From Mugil cephalus (lineage: Eukaryota; Chordata; Actinopteri; Mugiliformes; Mugilidae): DNA of 64,000 bases. The DNA is taken from contig NC_061772.1 in NCBI RefSeq assembly GCF_022458985.1, forward strand, positions 5,815,501 through 5,879,500, in the 5' to 3' direction. Below the pieces are notes generated by a model. The model did not search any database. It was not told the DNA's origin and was given only the letters and a program-made list of their open reading frames with translations. This document shows positions 60,301 to 64,000 of the stretch, piece by piece; position 1 is the first letter of the stretch, and every line of letters starts with the position of its first letter. The position numbers and the translations under genes were made by a program.

Positions 60301-63300
60301 AGTAAACATTTGGTGCATGCTGTACAGCAATGATTTGTAACGATGGTCCACACAGCCTCCGCTCATAGGTTCTTTCCAATACGCCAACATGCATCCCTGT
60401 TTGTTTTACGCGGAGCCTCGTTGCCTCAGTCGGCCTGTGAAAGCAAGTTATGCTGCATGTAGCAGAGTTTTATAACAGTGTGTTCCCGTCAGTGTTTGTG
60501 GTCAAAACAGCAAGCGCCTGATGGAAGTCACAGTGTGGGAAGAAAAACACATGGAAGCGTCGGCTCTGCATTCGCAGCCATGAGCAGTGCTTTTATTTGT
60601 TTTGTGGCTGCCCGTGCTGTAAAGCGAATTGCTGATTCTGTGTTTCTTCCAAAGCAAAAGCAGACACATTTCCTATAGATTCCAGTGAAGGAAGAACACA
60701 TAAAAGTACTGTGATGTTTTCTTCTGGCCTCAACACACACCGTGCATCCTTCAGGTCCAGCCAGCGAGCAGAGGCATCTCCTCCTCATGATCGTCAATTT
60801 GTTGTTTTTTCTGTTGCATTATCACAAAAATTATCATTTTACACACACGCGTTTACTCTCATGTGCACTATGCAAACAAATCAAACTCAAACAGGCATTG
60901 CTCCACAGCGCTGCTAGTGGCCGAAAACTCCACACGGTAAATATTCAAGAATTTCATGGCATAGGTGTTGCAAATTACTCTTTAACCAGTCCAAGTAATT
61001 GTTGAACCTGCAAATTTGACCTCAGGTGTAAGAGAGACTTCAACGGCTCTCAGTGATGGCAACATTTCATAGCAATGTTTTCTATATATACTGTAGTTAT
61101 ATCTGACTGAGTTTTTGTCATGTCAGAGTTCAGAAGTCAGATGTTTCGCATATGAGTCAGAACAATTCAGTAAAAGTTTCAAAGCAGAAGCTTCAGTGGC
61201 GATGAGTCAGCTCAGGACTGTTGGGAATATTTGCTAATACCACTGGTGCAAGACACTGAACACCGAAGCTATTTTAGGATTTGTTTATAGTGCGACTGTC
61301 TGGTTTGCTTTTTTAGCTGTGAATTGATGTTCATCTGTAATATGTAATATGTTCAATAACTACTGAGGACGGGCATTACTTTCCCTCATCTCTATGTTTG
61401 TGTTTATGACACTGCAGGTCCAGGAAGAGGAGGAACACTTACGGCAGGAACCTCCGCCTGAAGAAAGTAACCCCAAGGACTCCTGTGACGCCGAGCGCAC
61501 TGCTGAGAGAACTTTTATTTTCCCCCACACCCGCTCTCGTCCCTCATTGCCCCCCGCCATGCCCTCGCTGCCTGAGGAAGAGGAGGACTCTCCCGAGGAG
61601 CTGGACAGCTCCTCCAGCTCCCCCAGTACGGTGAGTGCACATGTTCAAAATACACATTCAGCCTTCAGCAAAATCATCCACGTCCATCATCCATTTGGCT
61701 CTAGATAGAACTCTGTCAGTGTCCCAAAATACGAGGTGCTTTTCTTCCTTCAGCATGTTGATTTTAATTTACCAGACGCAGCCTTTGATGAATCCCTATT
61801 AATTGAGAGCGCACTGTTCTTTTCATCAACCAAACACTCTCCAGTTTCAAGTCCTCCCAAACTGAGGCTTTGCTGTGCGGAAGAGAAGAGAAGTGACTAA
61901 TGCTACTGAATTGAAATACAATATTTGACTTGATATGTGTTTTACTTTTTTTGGCTCTGCACTCGTATATTAGTTATTTCCCACAAAATCTAATTCTGCT
62001 GATTCCTGGACGTTTTATGAGTCTTTGAAGGCCACTTAGCCTGAGTTTCATCATAAATCTCCTGTAGCAGTGCCTAGCGCTGCGGTATTTAATAAGATGC
62101 GTGGAATTTTCAGCAGAGATTACTCTCTGGTTTTTGAAGCCTCTTCTCTCTTGTCTTGTAAAATGTCTGCTTTGAATATCTTCAGACAAATGTATGATTT
62201 TTAGCTTCAGGCCAGCATTGTTCATCTTCCCAGGGTAAAAACGTTTTAACAAGACTTGATATAACTGACTACATTTTTTTTTTACTATATTTTCCATTTT
62301 CCTTTATTGCCATATGTTCTTGCAGATAGTTTTATCCCTGATGGAAGTGTTTCCATTGACTAAACTGCAAATATGGTTTGCATTTACCTCTGCCTCTGTC
62401 TCCTCACGTCAGAACAAAAATCAGAATGTAAGAATTAAAGTAATCTCCTCTGTATAAGAGCAAACAGAAGACAGTATAAAAACACTGAACCCAGTATAAA
62501 AAACAAACAAACAAAAAAACATTTTCTTTGCATAATTGTTTATGCTCCTTATCATTTACAAACTCATCCATTTTAAGCAAGGTAATCAAGGTCTCCCTCT
62601 TCCCATATTTTTCTAGTTCCTCATGAAGAATCTCAAGGCGTTCCCAAACCACATGAGATATCTAATCTCCCCAGTGAATTCTGGGTTGTATGCTGACTCT
62701 CCTTTCAGCTGACCGTTGCATGACTTTTTTGTAATGAAGTCACCCTCACTTCAGATAAGTCACCATCAGCTGATTTGTAGAAATTAATTTTCATGCAGTG
62801 GGAGTTCCAATGAAAACGTTCCACAGTGTTCCCGACACACGTCTGGGAAAACAGGACTCTCAACCTTTTATGTTTTTATTTTTAGTGCTGTGAAGGCAGC
62901 AGGAGACAAACCAAAACTAACTTCTCCACTAGATACCAGGGGAGGTTTCATCAGAACTGAACGTTTATGAACAATCATGAACAACCCCAAAAACAGAGGC
63001 ACAAGAGATAAAGAATAAATATAATCCGAAAGGAGTCAGATTCAGTATTTGAGTCACTAAACATCCCACAGGCAATAAAGAGTTAAACCTTTAAACTGTG
63101 AGAACATTGTCTTCCCGTGCTGTCGTTGATAAACTGACAGAATGGATAAGATCTTCTCTGTGATGAACCTGTGTAATCTAATCTTCAGGGCATACTGTAT
63201 GCCATCACTATATGAGTATCCATCTTTATCACTGCATATCTGAGGCCTCTCTGCAGCCTGTCTGCTGTGTTGCCATTAGAGGGTTTCTTTTATTAGGAGT

Positions 63301-64000
63301 CTAATGCAAAGAAAAGCTTTTAGTTTTTTACTATTGTTTGATGCCTGCCTGAATTTTATTTGCATGCTTACTTGGTTAAGAATTTTATGCTGTAAAACTC
63401 GAAATTGAGTGATGTTTACTTTACATCTAGATATAAATATAAAGTGCTTTGTCTTGGGTTGCTAGAGGGAACAAAAATGTAATTGAAGGTCCTCTTCAAA
63501 AACAAAACATTAAAAGTATTACGGTATCTGTAGTGATATTTTGCAGGCTTTTGTGCCAGTCAGGCCTCACTTGGGAAAGACCAAGAATACCTTGCAGTTG
63601 GTAATAAGTATTTGTAGTAATGTTTTTATGTGTCTGTTCCTAAATGATCAATCACAAACAAACCATAAAGTACTGTAACAATGGAGACTCGAGAGGAACC
63701 AGGGAGTCAAAAGGATTCTGTCGTCACTGTCATGTCGCTTCAATTCACAGCTACATTTTGTTATCTCTCTCTCTCAGTCTGCTCCATGTGAAAGCCGAAC
63801 CGTCGTCATGACAGCCCCCACCATCGTCTACCCGCAGCAGGCCACTATTGTCCAGCAAGACGGTCGTCCCCTGGAGCAGGCCAGGTAACATTGGACCATC
63901 TCAGAAATATGTTTTCTCGTCTGTGGCTGTAAACAGAGACATTGTGTCTGACTCATTACCATTTCCTCTCTCAGGCCACACAGTCCCAGAGCTCGTCTGC
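47363..64000 (+). CDS. irag1: irag1/mrvi1-like gene with a KASH5-type N-terminus (3' end beyond window)
   Basis: Exons: 47363-47381, 47474-47593, 47754-47934, 48656-48714, 48791-48851, 48951-49109, 49538-49655, 49753-49803, 49883-49960, 50042-50098, 50182-50241, 50392-50447, 50892-50985, 51072-51203, 51287-51376, 51648-52364, 53010-53166, 56641-56669, 61418-61630, 63778-63884, then 63975 to the edge. All joins keep phase; about 860 residues are visible. Residues 30-106 form an EF-hand-like pair (SEHELLDIMYNACNTSKSGE; LDPDCEDP) very like KASH5. Residues 150-370 are coiled coil. The 717-nt exon gives more coiled coil (RKRAWEKEQKQTG; VRESEQRVSQVRVRMESITQ). Later exons are acidic and Ser/Pro-rich (PEELDSSSSSPST). 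IRAG proteins sit on ER or nuclear membrane through a C-terminal anchor, outside this window. The name rests on synteny with eif4g2 and ctr9. Two adjacent genes remain possible. The start is the first ATG (A at -3); exon 1 is open upstream. Confidence 0.6.
48173..48572. mobile_element. shortened Tc1-like element (intron copy 1)
   Basis: The left end TACACTGACTAACCACAATG and the right part CACAATATTATCATAATGTT then ACTCCTGAT are the two ends of the family seen at 37034. Most of the transposase is missing. The interior keeps family scraps (GTGTTCTGCTGG near 48248; CTGTTTTGGAGGCACAAGGG near 48516). A CA/CACG microsatellite occupies 48282-48360. It lies in the intron between the third and fourth coding exons of the irag1-like gene. 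Confidence 0.7.
48282..48360. repeat. CA/CACG microsatellite
   Basis: CA repeats grade into pure ACGC tandem units. The run sits exactly where the parent transposon has a CTGCCACA stretch, so it probably grew from transposon sequence. Confidence 0.9.
51641..51647 (+). promoter_or_regulatory. irag1: alternative 3' splice site before the large coiled-coil exon
   Basis: Two acceptors seven bases apart are possible: GGTTTCAG ending 51640 and GCTGCAG ending 51647. Only the second joins in phase to the preceding exon (51376), so I used 51648 as the exon start. The first would need a different upstream donor. Confidence 0.45.
54348..54694. mobile_element. shortened Tc1-like element (intron copy 2)
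   Basis: The ends are good inverted repeats: CAGCCACAACATTATGACCA at the left and, reverse complemented, AGGCATAACATTATGACCAC at the right. The interior keeps TTCTGCTGGGAAAC, GATGCAGCCTGACACA and TTGGTAGCACAAGGGAGACC, all parts of the same family as 37034. It is shorter than 350 bp and has no transposase. It lies in the intron between 53166 and 56641. The ORF at 54466-54771 is repeat-derived. Confidence 0.75.
55245..55335. repeat. short dispersed repeat fragment
   Basis: TGTCAAACTCATGGTGTCAC then AAAAATCAGTGGATCACC is a block I recognise from many fish introns. It is a small decayed piece. Confidence 0.4.
55799..55851. repeat. CT/CTGT microsatellite
   Basis: CTCTCT units pass into CTCTGT units and then GTGTGT. 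Intronic. Confidence 0.85.
57690..57951 (+). promoter_or_regulatory. irag1: candidate alternative first exon and promoter of irag1
   Basis: A purine-rich, GC-richer stretch ends in GTAGCGGTGGATTCAG followed by the donor GTAACG (exon end 57951). It sits inside the 4.7-kb intron before the exon at 61418. An ATG here opens only a frame of about 35 codons ending near 57848, so it would be 5' untranslated. Spliced to 61418, the first downstream in-frame ATG with a good context (CCCGCCATGC) is at 61559. IRAG1 is known to have several N-terminal isoforms. Inferred; no transcript evidence. Confidence 0.3.
58000..61417. other. intron of the irag1-like gene, no further features
   Basis: The interval has an A-rich low-complexity run at 59970-60030. 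The 176-codon ORF at 59250-59780 lacks motifs and flanking exon logic. An acceptor-less ATG at 58855 is followed by a GTAAGT donor but its phase does not fit the next exon. Confidence 0.4.
61631..63777. other. intron of the irag1-like gene
   Basis: No exon or repeat family was recognised. Minus-strand ORFs at 61974-62297 and 62404-62652 have no known motif. Confidence 0.4.

Noticed and set aside
62404-62652. Minus-strand ORF with a helical-looking start
   Set aside because: Only about 40 codons look protein-like before low-complexity sequence, and no family was recognised; perhaps a transposon scrap.

Overview
The window looks like a ray-finned fish (probably percomorph) chromosome segment. 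The genes are vertebrate and spliced, most introns are short (80-1000 bp), and the spacers carry repeats typical of teleosts: several Tc1-like families, a tRNA-derived SINE, a hAT-like element with an 8-bp target duplication, a CACTG-ended MITE, and a LINE 3' end followed by a TTCTA run. No database could be searched, so species and family names rest on recognition.

Layout. About 1-26.3 kb: no supportable protein gene; interspersed repeats in otherwise unique AT-rich DNA. About 26.4-34.0 kb, plus strand: eif4g2 (DAP5/NAT1), complete, with a non-coding first exon and 20 coding exons giving 887 residues from a conserved GTG start. About 34.4-37.8 kb: spacer between two convergent genes, with two dead Tc1-like elements and one unrecognised coding-like ORF. 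About 46.25-38.26 kb, minus strand: ctr9 (Paf1 complex), complete, 23 coding exons, 1165 residues, one GC-AG intron. About 46.25-47 kb: probable shared divergent promoter. From 47.36 kb to the right edge, plus strand: a long gene that I read as irag1 (mrvi1), cut off by the window end.

The order eif4g2 - ctr9 - irag1 and the relative strands match the mammalian block as I know it (human 11p15), and this is the main support for the irag1 name. The 5' part of this gene encodes an EF-hand-like region and coiled coils closely resembling meiotic KASH5 (CCDC155). Every exon I could place joins in phase, through a 29-nt microexon, to acidic serine-rich exons at 61.4 and 63.8 kb. The most interesting reading is that this irag1 locus keeps, or has gained, a KASH5-type N-terminal module.

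The genes are not a pathway. eif4g2 serves cap-independent translation, ctr9 serves transcription elongation and histone modification, and irag1 belongs to a family that works at the ER or nuclear envelope with IP3 receptors and cGMP kinase.
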